Source: Acorus gramineus
Lineage: Eukaryota > Streptophyta > Magnoliopsida > Acorales > Acoraceae
DNA: 64,000 nucleotides
Direction: 5' to 3'
Assembly (NCBI GenBank): GCA_030737835.1
Contig: CM060850.1
Coordinates: 14,898,068-14,962,067 of the forward strand
How positions within the stretch are numbered: the stretch's first letter is position 1; each line of letters begins with the position of its first letter. Shown piece after piece: positions 1 through 11,372 of this stretch. The translations under genes were made by a program, and so were the position numbers. The notes below the pieces were generated by a model. That model had not been told where the DNA came from, searched no databases, and saw only the letters and a program-made list of their open reading frames with translations.

Positions 1-370
1 GTCGCAGATGAAATGTGTTGGTTTCTGGTCTCCATCTCTCAGTCAGTGCTTGTAGAAGTCGATGATCTGATCTGGTATATCCCATCTCTGTCAAATAATA
101 CAACCCCGATGCCCTCACGTATGGCTCGATGCGTGGATCCATGACCCAGTGACGCAATGCCACCATGTGGATCGTAAACTTGGAGGAGTCGGTCTGTTTA
201 AGGAAATTATATATTCAAGTAAGAAAAAAATCATATATGAAGAATAACATTAGAGAAAAACACATCATTTGTCATACCTTGCCCTGGAATCCATGATGAG
301 ACCTATGAGATCCCTGAAAATACAGCAAATCATCCACGACGGGTCCATGCCACTCACGGATGTCCATCAC
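1..370 (-). CDS. Plant mobile domain (PMD) coding segment, partial, leaves the window
   Basis: Two exons are visible on the minus strand, 278-370 and 1-193, joined in phase 0 by a GT-AG intron (194-277). The first exon contains MDIREWHGPVVDDLL and the second contains GLYYLTEMG and ERWRPETNTFHL. These are the N-terminal signatures of the plant mobile domain family (MAIN/MAIL-like, often mislabelled as serine/threonine phosphatase 7 long form). MAIN and MAIL1 are nuclear proteins of Arabidopsis; many other family members travel with transposons. The segment begins 75 bp downstream of the stop of the MULE transposase, on the same strand, so it probably belongs to that element. A direct splice from the transposase exon (donor near 457) into the acceptor at 371 would shift the frame, so a true fusion protein is not supported; a start at the Met codon 367-365 is plausible. 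The C-terminal two thirds lie outside the window. Confidence 0.72.
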
Positions 371-444
371 CTGTAATTTGAACACAAGTTAATATCTACT
401 CAAACAATTGAACATTCATCATCATATCACAATCATATTTAACA

Positions 445-2472
445 TCAATTACCAGCATTTGTATTTCTACGTGGACATTTATTTTTTTTATGGCCTTTCT
501 CATGACATATTGAACATGTATATCTCAGACTTGGATCCCTGGAGTCCATATGCATACGTCGGCGAGTTGATACAGGGCGCCCCGCTTGTCTCCTAACATT
601 TGGTGGGATGAAGATGGGATCGTTTTCCGTAGGAATCGGCCAACGACTTTTATCATCAACGGAGTGGAATCGGGGTTCATAAGTGTGTCTATATGACTCT
701 GAGGAAAGCCAATGTGACACATATCTCCCAGGACTAATACGAGCATACCCACAGGCCGCTATGACATGTGCACATGGATAGTGAAACAACTTCGGAACAT
801 GACATTGACATTCTGCATTGTCAGAATATAGGAAAACAATGTACATAACCGCATTCTTGTCTTGGACATTGAATTCTGATCTATCAAGCCTTCTTACTAA
901 CATCGCCCTTGCATCATGTGCAGTTCTCTCCAAATGTTGCTGCATAGATGGCACATGTTCACCTGACATGCTCTCGGCCGATTCACGCCTTGTATAAAAA
1001 TACTCTGACACTCGTATGAATGTCTGTTGTAATATGGCAGTGATTGGCAACCCTCTTACACCTTTCAAGACACTGTTCATGCTTTCTGCTCTATTGGTGG
1101 TCATCGTGCCATGACGACGGCCATCGTCATAACAAAGGGCCCATGTTTGTGGAGGGACTTGATCAAGCCATGTGCGAGCTTGTGAGGAGGCACTAAGAAT
1201 CTTTCGCATTTCATCAGCAAATTGATTTGGACATTTCAAGGTGGCAGCCCTCCACACCTGGTCACTCAACTCCTTTGATTTTACATGTTTTTTGAAGTTG
1301 TCTATCATGTGTCTCATACAGAAACGATGGTGCCATGTTACATTGCTTGATTCCTCAATATCCTTCATGCCTGCTATGATGCCCAAGTGCCGATCAGATA
1401 TGACACACAAATTGTTTATACCACCAACAGAAAAGAACAAGTTCCAAAGGAAGAAGGTCCAACTGCTTCTGTTCTCAGATTCAACTATAGCAAAGGCTAT
1501 CGGAAGCAAACCATTTTCTGCATCGCAAGCAGTGGCTATCAGGAGATTTCCTTTATACTTTCCATACAGATGTGTTCCATCGATGCAAACCAATGGACGA
1601 CAATGTTTGAAAGCCTCTAAGGCCTGTCCGAATGCCCAAAAAACACGTTCAAACTGTCGGATCGGTCTGCCCATGTTATTCTCTTGTATGACAGGGCCTT
1701 CGAAGAACACAGTTGTTCCTGGATTAGACCTCCTCAAGGCATCAACATATAGAGGCAACTCAGCATATGATTCCTCCCAATTTCCAAATATCCTCTCCAT
1801 AGCCTTCCATTTGGCACGGTTTGCCTTTGAATATGAAATTGTGTAGTGATGATCAGCACGTATCCTGTCCATTATCTCAGTAGCACTGATTCTCAAATTA
1901 TGACGAATCGTTGGCATAATCAGCTGTGAGATATAATCAGAACTAAATTGTCTGTGATTTGAACTGAGAAGAGGATCCAAGCATGTATGAGGAACTCTCA
2001 GAGTGGAAATCTTGAACATTTCTGAACCACCGACCCTCCTCGCATATAATCTCCAATTACATTCATCATTTATGCACTTAACGGCGTATTTTTCTGCATT
2101 TGATTTCACCACATGACATTGTGCGCATTTCTTTATGCTCCAGGTTCGGACAGCATTAATGAGTGACTTCTTATTCGCGAAAAGCTGACCAACCTCAAGT
2201 TCATTACACGAAGAAGATCCGATTTCATAAATGCATGGATGGACATTTTCAGCCACCGCCTGCTCCATAAGCTCACGTGTAGGAAACATTTGAGGAACAC
2301 CATATTCACTGATGGCAGTTCTCCTCACATCATGGTCCTCCTCACTATCAGGTTCCTTCAACCCAGCCATCTTCACGATCTCTTCTTCTTCGGTATCTTC
2401 ATCATCATCCTCTTCTTCTTCTTCCCCTTCTTGATCTTCTTCTTCTCCCCTTCTTGATCTTCTTCTCTTCAT
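445..2472 (-). CDS. MuDR-type MULE transposase, main exon
   Basis: A 675-aa frame with the full set of MULE transposase domains. An acidic N-terminus is followed by the MuDR/FAR1-like DNA-binding region (about residues 92-165). The MULE catalytic core holds D298 in CIDGTH, D360 in VISDRH and E463 in TTNRAES, a complete DDE-like triad. A SWIM zinc finger follows (CQC at 555-557, then C567 and H569), and a C-terminal CCHC knuckle (C653, C656, H661, C666). It would cut and integrate the element in the nucleus. The Met at 2472 lies inside a GAA-rich tract. The exon reached by splicing from 2605 (acceptor 2529-2530) reads SPFHDMGWDDIREG and then enters this tract in another frame, so either translation starts at 2472 without the N-terminal exon or an indel has broken the gene. 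Downstream of it are the PMD exons at 1-370. Confidence 0.85.
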   Translation of the reverse strand: MKRRRSRRGEEEDQEGEEEEEDDDEDTEEEEIVKMAGLKEPDSEEDHDVRRTAISEYGVPQMFPTRELMEQAVAENVHPCIYEIGSSSCNELEVGQLFANKKSLINAVRTWSIKKCAQCHVVKSNAEKYAVKCINDECNWRLYARRVGGSEMFKISTLRVPHTCLDPLLSSNHRQFSSDYISQLIMPTIRHNLRISATEIMDRIRADHHYTISYSKANRAKWKAMERIFGNWEESYAELPLYVDALRRSNPGTTVFFEGPVIQENNMGRPIRQFERVFWAFGQALEAFKHCRPLVCIDGTHLYGKYKGNLLIATACDAENGLLPIAFAIVESENRSSWTFFLWNLFFSVGGINNLCVISDRHLGIIAGMKDIEESSNVTWHHRFCMRHMIDNFKKHVKSKELSDQVWRAATLKCPNQFADEMRKILSASSQARTWLDQVPPQTWALCYDDGRRHGTMTTNRAESMNSVLKGVRGLPITAILQQTFIRVSEYFYTRRESAESMSGEHVPSMQQHLERTAHDARAMLVRRLDRSEFNVQDKNAVMYIVFLYSDNAECQCHVPKLFHYPCAHVIAACGYARISPGRYVSHWLSSESYRHTYEPRFHSVDDKSRWPIPTENDPIFIPPNVRRQAGRPVSTRRRMHMDSRDPSLRYTCSICHEKGHKKNKCPRRNTNAGN

Positions 2473-2604
2473 TGTTCACTTCAATTCCTTCACGAATATC
2501 GTCCCAACCCATGTCATGAAATGGGGACCTATAAATGCAAACACAATATACTTACATATATGAATACACCCACCAAAAACATCCTATAAATTCACAATAC
2601 TTAC

Positions 2605-3098
2605 AAATGTGGTATATTCACACTCCCATAGGCATTGGTCGGTGTTGCATCAATCATATTCTCTTGGGTGCACGGAACAAACGACGACGATGAAGGTTGA
2701 TATGGTTCACGAACAATGGAAGGATATGAATCTTCTGCATCATAATTCATCGCGCCACGACCTCTTTGTATGATCTCTTCCTTCTCTAACCATATTTGAA
2801 TGATATGCGCGTGCTTTGGGTACAACATTATCATAACTTTCACCCCCATATCATCTTCGAGAGGGGCACCCAAACACTTTCCGTCGTGAGTTGGATGCAC
2901 AGCAGTCATGGACAATTTGTAAAGACTTGGATCGGTCCCCGTCAAATGGTACATCATTTGGAGTAAATCGACATAAGAGATCTTCTTATTTATGATGGTG
3001 GTTTTCATGGTACCACCTTCATAAAATGAACTACCTTCGCGTTGAACAATCCTCCCGTTAAAAGAGTACATTAACGGGACATCGGATTTCTTTACCAT
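2605..3098 (-). CDS. N-terminal exon of the MuDR-type MULE gene
   Basis: This exon starts with MVKKSDVPLMYSFNGRIV and is open for 165 codons. It ends at a strong donor (GTAAGT, 2599-2604), followed by an acceptor at 2529-2530. The spliced frame continues as L-SPFHDMGWDD for about 25 codons before it meets the GAA-rich tract. The sequence matches the N-terminal region that precedes the DNA-binding domain in many plant MuDR-like transposases (the part with 'Y..LL..+Y.+TG.....+KL'). No catalytic motif is expected here. The exon shares strand and spacing with the transposase at 445-2472 and is best read as exon 1 of the same gene. Its continuation after the intron is out of frame with the 675-aa frame, so the assembled gene is probably disrupted. 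Confidence 0.65.
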
Positions 3099-3640
3099 CT
3101 AAACCATAAATTATTCAACTTAGTAAATATATTTCTAAATTCATAATAATAAAATCCATCCAACACATACACATTAAACACAAAAAACATTCATGCAACA
3201 CATACAAAGCATATTTCCTAAAAATAGCCTTTCATTTTTTAAAATGTTTACTAAGAGGCCATTGAATTATTTCCTAAGGCCATACAATTTTTAAAAAAAA
3301 AAAATTTCAAATTTTTTTAAGATTTAAAAGTTTATTTTGACAAATAAGAAATTTTAAAATAACCAAAACCCTAAAAAAATTTACATTTCACTTAACAAAA
3401 CATCATACAATCAACATTCCAATAATAAATAAATTCAACATTCAACATTTAGGATTTTTTATAAAAACCCTAATTTAATCAATAAAATCAAAACAATTGA
3501 TAAATAAATAATAAAATTCAAGAACATTTAGGGTTTTGATGTTTACCTTCGGATTCAAACTTGTTTTTGATGATTTTTCGAGGTTGGCAACAGATGGGTG
3601 GGTGAAAGAGGGACAAAAGGGGTGAAAAATGGGGGTTTTA
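3099..3640 (-). other. 5' leader and upstream region of the MULE gene
   Basis: AT-rich non-coding sequence between the transposase start codon and the palindromic terminal region. It holds A/T runs and repeated AAACCCTAA-like motifs (3361-3560) typical of plant 5' leaders. No open frame with a recognisable product is visible. It probably contains the element's promoter, but I see no convincing TATA box assignment. Confidence 0.4.
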
Positions 3641-3899
3641 GGGCTTGGCAACGGGGACGGGCCCTATATACGTATACCGTCTCCAGGAGACGGCATATAT
3701 ATATGCCGTCTTCAGTATATATGCTCAGTCATTCAATTTTATTATCATTGTTTGAACGAGAATATTTTACACTGGAGACGGATTATATATAATCCGTCTC
3801 CAGTGTAAAATATCAGCGGGGCTAGTTTTTGCAAATATTCGGGTGGCGGGGCTATTTTTGTAAATATTTAATTTTCGGGGCTAAAACTGCTAATTACCC
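3641..3899 (-). mobile_element. Right terminal region of the first MULE, with nested palindromes
   Basis: The right end of the element probably lies near 3899, where the minus strand reads GGGTAATTAGCAGTTTTAGC, followed by short repeats of GGGGCTATTTTTGTAAATATT-like sequence on the plus strand (3820-3885). Inside it are three palindromes sharing CCGTCTCC/GGAGACGG. A 17-bp hairpin (CCGTCTCC-A-GGAGACGG) begins near 3678. A 22-bp palindrome centred on CATATATATATG follows. A perfect 52-bp palindrome occupies 3762-3813. The left end of the element is outside the window, so inverted repeats and target duplication cannot be confirmed. Confidence 0.5.
3762..3813. repeat. Perfect 52-bp palindrome
   Basis: Read outward from its centre (GGATTATATATAATCC), both arms are exact reverse complements, with arms containing ACACTGGAGACGG and CCGTCTCCAGTGT. 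The same CCGTCTCC core occurs twice just upstream (3678-3712). A transcript through it would fold into a long hairpin with almost no loop. Confidence 0.9.
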
Positions 3900-6386
3900 A
3901 AAATTATATTCCGTGTTTGATGATTTTAAATACTGCAATAGCTGATTTGATGTCTATAAGAATGACTGTATAAGTGTCTAAGTATAATTGCTATCTTAGT
4001 TATTTCATTCCATCACACTTTCAATGAGCCACACGAAATGAACAAATTTAGGTACCAGTTAAACATCTTTGGCGTATTTGTTTTATCTTTTTCTGGGTTC
4101 ACGGTTTTAAAACTCATATTGTTGTGACAATCAGAAACTAAGGGGATATAAGATGTTCCACCAATCCCTCAGACTCCTAGAATTATTGATTTAGATTCAC
4201 TTATGAAAGAGACTAACAACAATTTCTTTTCAAATTGACTATTTTTTCTTATGTTGGAGGTGTTTCATAAATTTGTGTAAAATACTCTATGTTAGATCAT
4301 AATTATTCATATGAACCCACACCTAGATGATCTATCCATAATCTAGATGAGACTTGAGTTGAACTAAGTTGATAGTCTGATAACGAGGGAGGTATATCCA
4401 TGACCTGATAAACAAGATTTAACTCATAAATCATTAGTTCATTTTCATGATTCCATGTGATCTATTTTCGTTCAAGTAACGTATTTTAGCCAATTGAAAG
4501 GATCAACCACCTTATTTCAGTAGTGATCCTCCTCCTTTCACTTACAAAAAGTGAGTCATCAGTTCAAGTGCAAGATATTACCGTTATCGGTTTGACAATT
4601 AGACATCCAACACCCAATAGACCTCCATCTAGATCTGAGCAATTTGATCACTTCTTATAGATTCATTGAGAATGATTCTAATCTATTTCATAGCCTATTA
4701 GAAAGAGAAGTCACCCAACAATTTTTCACAAGATGGTGATAAAATGGGCGTGTGCATACAAATTAGGGGTGCATTGAATTTGACCCAACCTAATATTTGG
4801 GCAGGCTTGGATTAGGGTTTTAGTGTTCCGGTTTAACATGAAACCAAGCAAATTAAACCTAATTCAGGTTGAGTTTGAGTTAAGGGTTTGCAAACCTGAA
4901 CCTGAAGTAAAGAGTGATAAATTTTAATATTCTAAGTCATATTATATTTTTTAATTTATTATAAAATAAAATTTGAATTGTTTATTTTATTTTTATTTAG
5001 AATTTATTACTTCTATAGTTTTATTTCTATATTTTTAAATAAAAAGTTCCTTAATTTCATCTTTTTTATTTTTTTCGTGCGGAATATTGACTTTTACAAA
5101 TTTTTAATTATTTAAACTGATATATTTTAAGAGTCTAACCCGAAGCTGACTGGAGCTCAATCCGAGCTCAACCCAAACCTGAATATACAAAAATGAATGT
5201 ATTTATTAAGTTTATATTTATTAGACCGGTATGCATTTAAAAAAAAAATCGAAAACATGTCAAAGACTTAAAAAAACTATTGCAAGAATGACTTTCCTTT
5301 TCAATTGTTTATACAAACTATTATTGCAAAGGATCATAAAAAATAAATCCCCAATTAATGTTGCCATATGAAAAGAGTAACACAACATCAAATTGAATTT
5401 GAATGCAGTAAATCGAAATCTTATTACCAAGTGAGAGAAATCCTATTTATTTATACACCTTTACTGGTTTGATTGTCCATTGTTTTGGACTGTGAGACTA
5501 TTCTCCACGTGGACCGGGAGAAAAATGTTCCAACACAAACTACAGTACCTATTTTAAAATTAATAACTCACATAAGTTTGAATTTTTTTACTAAAACCAC
5601 ATATCTACGTATTTTAACACCTTGTTAGATGACAGAATGAATATAAGTGAAATAACAGTGGATAATGTGGAATGAAGGGAAAAAAACTGTTTGGATATAG
5701 CCGGAATAACCGATATACAAGAACATGTGATTAAAGTGGTATTGGTGTTCCAGATCCTCATTGAAATTGAATTATTCCACCCAATCTGTCATTGGTACAA
5801 GAGGCCCCATATATTAAATCAAAGAGTGTCTATCCACAACTTATCTACGATCAATCAAACAATAAAGATTTCATTATTTCATTTTTCAATGAAAATAATT
5901 AAAAATACAACAAAACAAAAAATGAATTATTCAACCGGGATAGCTATCCATCTCAGTATAGTTAGTTATTTTTCACGTAAGACGCTTCACTAAAAAGAAC
6001 ACAACCGTGCTAGTTTTATACCATCAACATTTAAGTTTTCTAAATTCCACTGGATATCACAAATTCAGGCCTCTATGAAGTGCTTAAAATCAATAAAAAC
6101 ATTGGCAGCAGACAAACCTTGTTCACACATGCATATAGTAACACTGGATAGTACTTTGGCTTTCCAAAACCACAAGAAAGTGGATATCCACAAAGTCACT
6201 AGTATAAAGACTTAACAGATAAAGACTGTTTATAATCTACACAATTTACAAAGACAACTTGGGTTGAGAACTACTCCTGTCATTATCTGCCTTGAAAAGA
6301 ATGCAGGTCCAAAAAAGAAATGACAATATTTCAAAAGGATGATAGGAGAGGGGCTCTCTGCAACACATTTCGAAGGGACACGCCCT
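3900..6386. other. Intergenic region with degenerate repeats
   Basis: AT-rich sequence without a supported gene. A hAT-like 5' end may lie at 4764 (TAGGGGTGCATTG followed by CCAACC-rich sequence up to about 5190). A MITE-like block at about 5690-5960 resembles blocks near 10155-10440 and 63600-63960 (shared features are a GGTACCAG/GGTATNCCAG-like motif, AATTNTATTATTCCAC, CACTTATC and GGGATAGCTAT). The single 100-codon frame at 5691 lies within that repeat and has no recognisable product. Confidence 0.35.
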
Positions 6387-9300
6387 TTAAGCACGGAAGA
6401 TGTGCACAAGCATTTCTCTCTCATGAACAACCTCGAGAACCAATGAATCTCCGACCTTGAGACTGTTGTTGCTGAAGAATGCAGGCCACCCTCTGGATAG
6501 GGCGTACTTCATGGGGTTCTTGTGGCAGTGGTAGCGGATCGACCATTCCCCAACTTTGGGAACTCTAAGCAGCATGTCTGTAGACATCTTTCGAAGATGC
6601 GCCCTTGAAAATGCGTTCGGTAACTTCTGCATCAGAGGCAATTGTATTGGTGATTAAACACGGATAGAATGTGGACCTCGATCGTGGAGTGCTTGTAAGG
6701 ATGTCCAATTTCCATAAAAATTTCATGATGTATGTTGTGCGATTCAGTTCTCGTAGACCCCCGTTTGTTTTACGAATAGGAAGATGGATAAAGAAAGAAT
6801 AGGTTATACAATCGGATAACTAATTTAAAAAATAATCCAATCCACAACCCTATTCAATTACAGATTGTTCTAAATGAGTGTAGATAATAAGGATTGAGAA
6901 ATGAAATGATGGGATGGAGGCATGGCATCATGTTATCCTCTACAATGTTAGTAAATTAAGATTCAGTTGTATCTGTCACAAATAATAGTGGCATGTCAGG
7001 TTTTGTTGAAATCCAAATGAGTTATCCAAAGTTCAATTTATGATGCAGCACAAATAAATCAGAGTTGATGCTATAGTGAGATGAGACTATAACACAAGCC
7101 TCAATAACAGTCAGAAGTAGGACTATGCAGATGCAGACAATCAACATACGAAGTGTAACCACAGTGCAGAAAATGTTTACCAGGTATCTATCATAGCTGT
7201 CATGTATGATTACTACAACAGTAGGATAGTTCGACCTGAATGAGCAAGCATGTTCAAATGCTCTCGCCCTTCCTTTCATCTTGGCATTTTTTTTCCCTGA
7301 CCAAGAAGCTTCAAATCCATGTAAAATGTAAGTTCAGACAGCACAATTTCGTAGATATAATACTACTAATCATTTTTATTTGATGATATAAGCAACTATG
7401 ATTTTTAAAATTTGAAATCAACACTACATAATTTTGAACTAGGACAAAAAAAAAAAAAGACCACGTTTTTGAGGGGCAATTTCCAATTTTGGCCGTGATA
7501 TGGTGCATACACCATATCCTCTTAACTGGCGGTCACCTTGTAATCACCATCTGATTGGGGCCCATTAAATTGGATAGTGAGGAGATGGTCCATAAAAAAA
7601 TCACCCCAATTTTTAGGAATAAAAATAGGGAGATCAAGTGAAAAACGAATATGTAAGTTCATCTAAAGTCTTCTATGTCAGAATTTTTTTCTGGAAAAAA
7701 CTACACATATAATTAAATCTTAACCTCTAAAACAAAATTGTTTGAATCATATTTCAATCTCAATCCTCTTTCATCTTAAATTGCTTGATTTTCTCTAAAT
7801 CTCAATTTTAAAATTGAGATTGAATCAAAATTTAGTAATTTAAAATCATATAAATCAAATGAGACAAGATTTAATGATTTGAAAAATATAAGAAATGATC
7901 TAAAAAATATAAGATTAAGATTAAAATGCCACTCAAAAATATTGCTTTGCTATGATTTGAAATCACATAAAATAAGATTTTTGTGATAATGAGACAAGAT
8001 TGAGATTGAAATACGAATCAAATAATATTATTTCAGAGACATTGAGATACAACCCAAAAAATGTTTTGGGTTTTGATGAAAAATGATGGGACTCTTTTTT
8101 TTTTTTTTTTTTCGGTAAGAAACAACAAAAATACTTGGAGACACAAATTTAAAGGTGAACCTAAGTCTTCGACTTTTTTTATGTTTACTAAAATTGCAGT
8201 TCTTGACGGAGTCACTGATGTGGCACTGTCACCTCAGATTTGATCAATTCAAGGACCAAATTTACAATTAAAATTTGGCCAGGGCCAAAAGTGCAATTAA
8301 AATTTTGATCAAGGTAAATTGCCCTTTTCTGGGAGATATATGCTTTTAAATCCTATTTATATTAGGAAAAGGTGGCAAAGACCCAAGCTGCTATTAAGTA
8401 AATGACTTAGAGACCAGAGATACACCTGGAAAAACAACAGCAGTTTGCCTCGTGTTCTGTGTGTCTCCATCTGCTTCGGACATAATAGCATCCTCACATG
8501 GTTTTACACTAAAACAATCCTCTTTTTCACCTCCACTTGAGTCAAATACTTGCACTTTGAAATGAGAGTCCCCATCATACCTGAATACTAGAACATTGCC
8601 ACACTTTATAGAGTGGTCTCTCACAAATTTTTGCCATCCATTTTCAAAAAATGTGTGCCCCTCCTTCGTGATCAGATTAACAGGCCATATATTCCCACTT
8701 GGACCTTGTAGTGAGGCTGTTCCAGTAGACAGTCTATTTGTATGTTTCCAGAATGCAGGTGGAATTCCCTGGAGCAGAGGAACAAGGCAAGCATCCATAT
8801 ACATTCAAAAAAGGTTCATTCGACGAATAACAAATCAATAATTTAAATTCCAGCATCCTTATTACTGAATGTCAAGACCTACCTGAATTGAAGTTTTATT
8901 GAAAAGATTTAAAAGAAGAATCGAAAAGGAAAAGATTATCACTTCACCTAATAGTACCTACTATTTCAGAATACCGACACGTGCAAGAAGACTATTATTA
9001 TGTGATTCTGGAGTTACCGAATAGGGACAAATCACATCATAGATATTTTGGCAAGAACTTATTTGGTATAGTGTTCTAAGAGAAATTCAAGAGGTGGATT
9101 TTGTTTCATTAATATTCCTATGTTGAGGTAGGATTCAATCTTCTAAAGACCTGCTTCATATACATATATGAGTAGAGTCCTAAAAAAACACCACCATCTA
9201 GAGTGATCCCACATTTAGCACGGTGCTGGAAATGAAAAAATTGGATACGATCCTAGCCTTTTTGTATTTTTTGAACAACGTGGTCGCTCTCAGAACTCAA

Positions 9301-11372
9301 ACCATGACACTGTCTCATTGCACTTTACCATTACACCAAGAAATAACACCTAAAATACTTATATAAAAATCACCCATATATGTAGGGTAAATTTGTATGC
9401 TTTAAACTTTCAACACCAATGATTCTCTAGTAGTAATTTTCGTGACCAGGATGTGAGTAATGAATATGTGATTTTGTCCAAAGGAGCAAATCAACATATA
9501 GACTGGACCAACTAAAAATCAAATGAGGACATCCTCACATGAATGGGGTAGCACTTACTACACAACCATGATCACATAGCACAGGTCCATTACAGTATAT
9601 AAAAAAGTGTGGTATATAACCAACATCTCAAGAAGATACGATCCAAAAGATTTTGTTCAAGAATAGACCACATCAGAATGTGGATAAATTGTTGTATACA
9701 TCATACAAAAATGGTATGTACCACATATTCAGGGTAGAACATGCAATAAAAAAAATGTCACATTGAATGTGGTATATATCACACACAATCATGTTATATG
9801 CAACATCTCACTCTCCATTCCCCAATGTGGGTATGCCTATCTATATCACATGGGGAACAAACCCAAAAGACTTCTTTGTCGGAATAGATCATGTAAGTGC
9901 GAAAAACATAAAAGTTATTCATGAGACACTATACAAGTACCTGTGCATTTATTCCCAACAGTAAACTCTGGATGCAGTTGATTTTTATTTAGTCCAACCC
10001 CAGAATTAAGGGTGTAGATTCACTCATTCCTACCGTCCCCTTCTGCTAACTTTAGTATACAATAGAGGTGAATAGCCCAAAAAATACAAAAATGGAAGAA
10101 TAGATGCAGAATAGGGTGAATAGGGGTGAATAGCCCAAAAAATCTGCTTGTTTGCAAGGAATAAGAGGATATAACTATGTCAAAATAGATGGGAATAAAT
10201 TATTATTGGTATGCCAGATCCCCTAGAATTGTATTATTTCCACTTATTTTATTCCACTGGTATAAAAGGGCACACATGTCAAATCACATATCATCACTTC
10301 TTATAAATTAGAGTGGCCCACATGTCAAATCATTTTTTCACATTTTATAAATCATTATCCACATCTTATCACCTTTATCAACAACTTATCCATAGTCAAC
10401 AAAACAACGAAAACTTCATTATTTAATTTCTTAACCCCCCGTTTGTGGTGGAGAATTAACAGAGAATAGGGGTGAAAACTGGATAATAGCCCTTATTCGT
10501 TGTTTGTTTTCCCCGGATAAACTCTGATAGTATGTCTGGTTAAGTTAGGATAAGACCTGATAACTATTATAAAGAAATGCTGGAATTGCTTATCAATGTT
10601 TATCTATGCCAATGGATAAAAATATCATTTTATGTCATTTTAAATAATTTATCTCACCTAACAATATGACAAACACACTCTAAAAACTATTACATCTATC
10701 AAATCAGTCACACATCTCTCACCCTTATTCAAGGGTATAATTATCATTTAAAAAGTCAAACCCTTATCCATCATTTATTCACCACTTATTATCACTTTAT
10801 TCAAGGTGGATCAAATAACAAAAATGTCATTTTTACGTTTCCCATTCAGAATAACAGAAAAGACAATCAAACAAAAGTTTGCTTATTCAACATGAATTAT
10901 TATCTACCTCGGTATAACTATCAGGGGCGAATAAGTCTATGTCACACCCCATTAATCAAAGACACAACCAAACAAATATTTCACAAGTGTAATTATCTGT
11001 ACTAAATTGTTATATATCATAAAATAACTTACGTCGCTACCAAAAGACGGCTCACAGAAATAAAAAAGCAGGTTGGAGATTTCAAAAAATTGACTGCAAC
11101 AATATCTGACCCTAACATTCTCCCAAAATATAACAACAATACCTCAATTTTTTCCCTTAACCCGTAAGACTTTTTTTTCTCAATTTTTTTTTTAAAAAAT
11201 CAAAATAAGATAACTACAAAGAACTTGAGATCAACAACACGCAATATAGAGAACAATTAATGAAGAGGGAAACAGGAAACATGAGAAGTACCAGGGTTTG
11301 AGAGGTGAGACCGGGCAAGAAAACCTTTAGAAATCTTGGACTCCTTGTATTGTCAAACGGAAGAGATGGCAT
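6387..11372 (-). CDS. B3-domain transcription factor with two B3 domains (REM-type)
   Basis: Four exons on the minus strand: 11292-11372, 8426-8768, 7181-7296 and 6387-6626. All introns are GT-AG and all phases agree, giving 259 aa. Exon 1 begins MPSLPFDNTRSPRFLKVFLP and ends in SQTL; exon 2 continues GIPPAFWKH, so the first B3 domain spans the junction (about residues 12-110: ...NIWPVNLI, FENGWQKFVRDHSIKCG, LVFRYDG). Exons 3 and 4 encode the second B3 domain (about 160-258: YPTVVVIIHDSYDRYL-KLPNAFSRAHL, ...WPAFFSNNSLKVGDSLVLE). B3 domains bind DNA in the nucleus. The two-domain layout and short length fit the REPRODUCTIVE MERISTEM subfamily, whose members act in reproductive and meristem tissue; the exact orthologue is unclear. 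The start is the first Met before the conserved FLKVFLPG. Intron 1 (2.5 kb) has absorbed SINE and MITE-like sequence. Confidence 0.85.
9185..9350 (-). mobile_element. Au-like tRNA-derived SINE copy, degenerate
   Basis: On the minus strand, from about 9350 downward, the sequence reads TTGGTGTAATGGTAAAGTG (box A region), then CATGGTTTGAGTTCTGAGAG (box B region), then a body with AAAAATACAAAAAGGCTAGG and GTGGGATCACTC. Order and spacing match plant Au-type SINEs. It sits in intron 1 of the B3 gene. No clear flanking duplication was found. Confidence 0.5.
10430..10985. repeat. MITE-like repeat in the B3 gene intron
   Basis: A block starting CCCCCCGTTTGTGGTGGAG and ending near ACACAACCAAACAAATATTT. 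It contains GGGTGAAAACTGGATAATAG at one end and GGGGCGAATAAGTC at the other. A related start (CCCCCGTTTGTTTTACGAAT) occurs at 6758 in the flank of the same gene. The two ends are only weakly inverted, so the family and the borders are uncertain. Confidence 0.3.

Noticed and set aside
445-457. In-frame fusion of the MULE transposase to the downstream PMD by splicing 457 to 370
   Set aside because: The GT donors near the transposase end leave one extra base, and the only nearby acceptor (371) then gives a stop within a few codons, so separate products are more likely.
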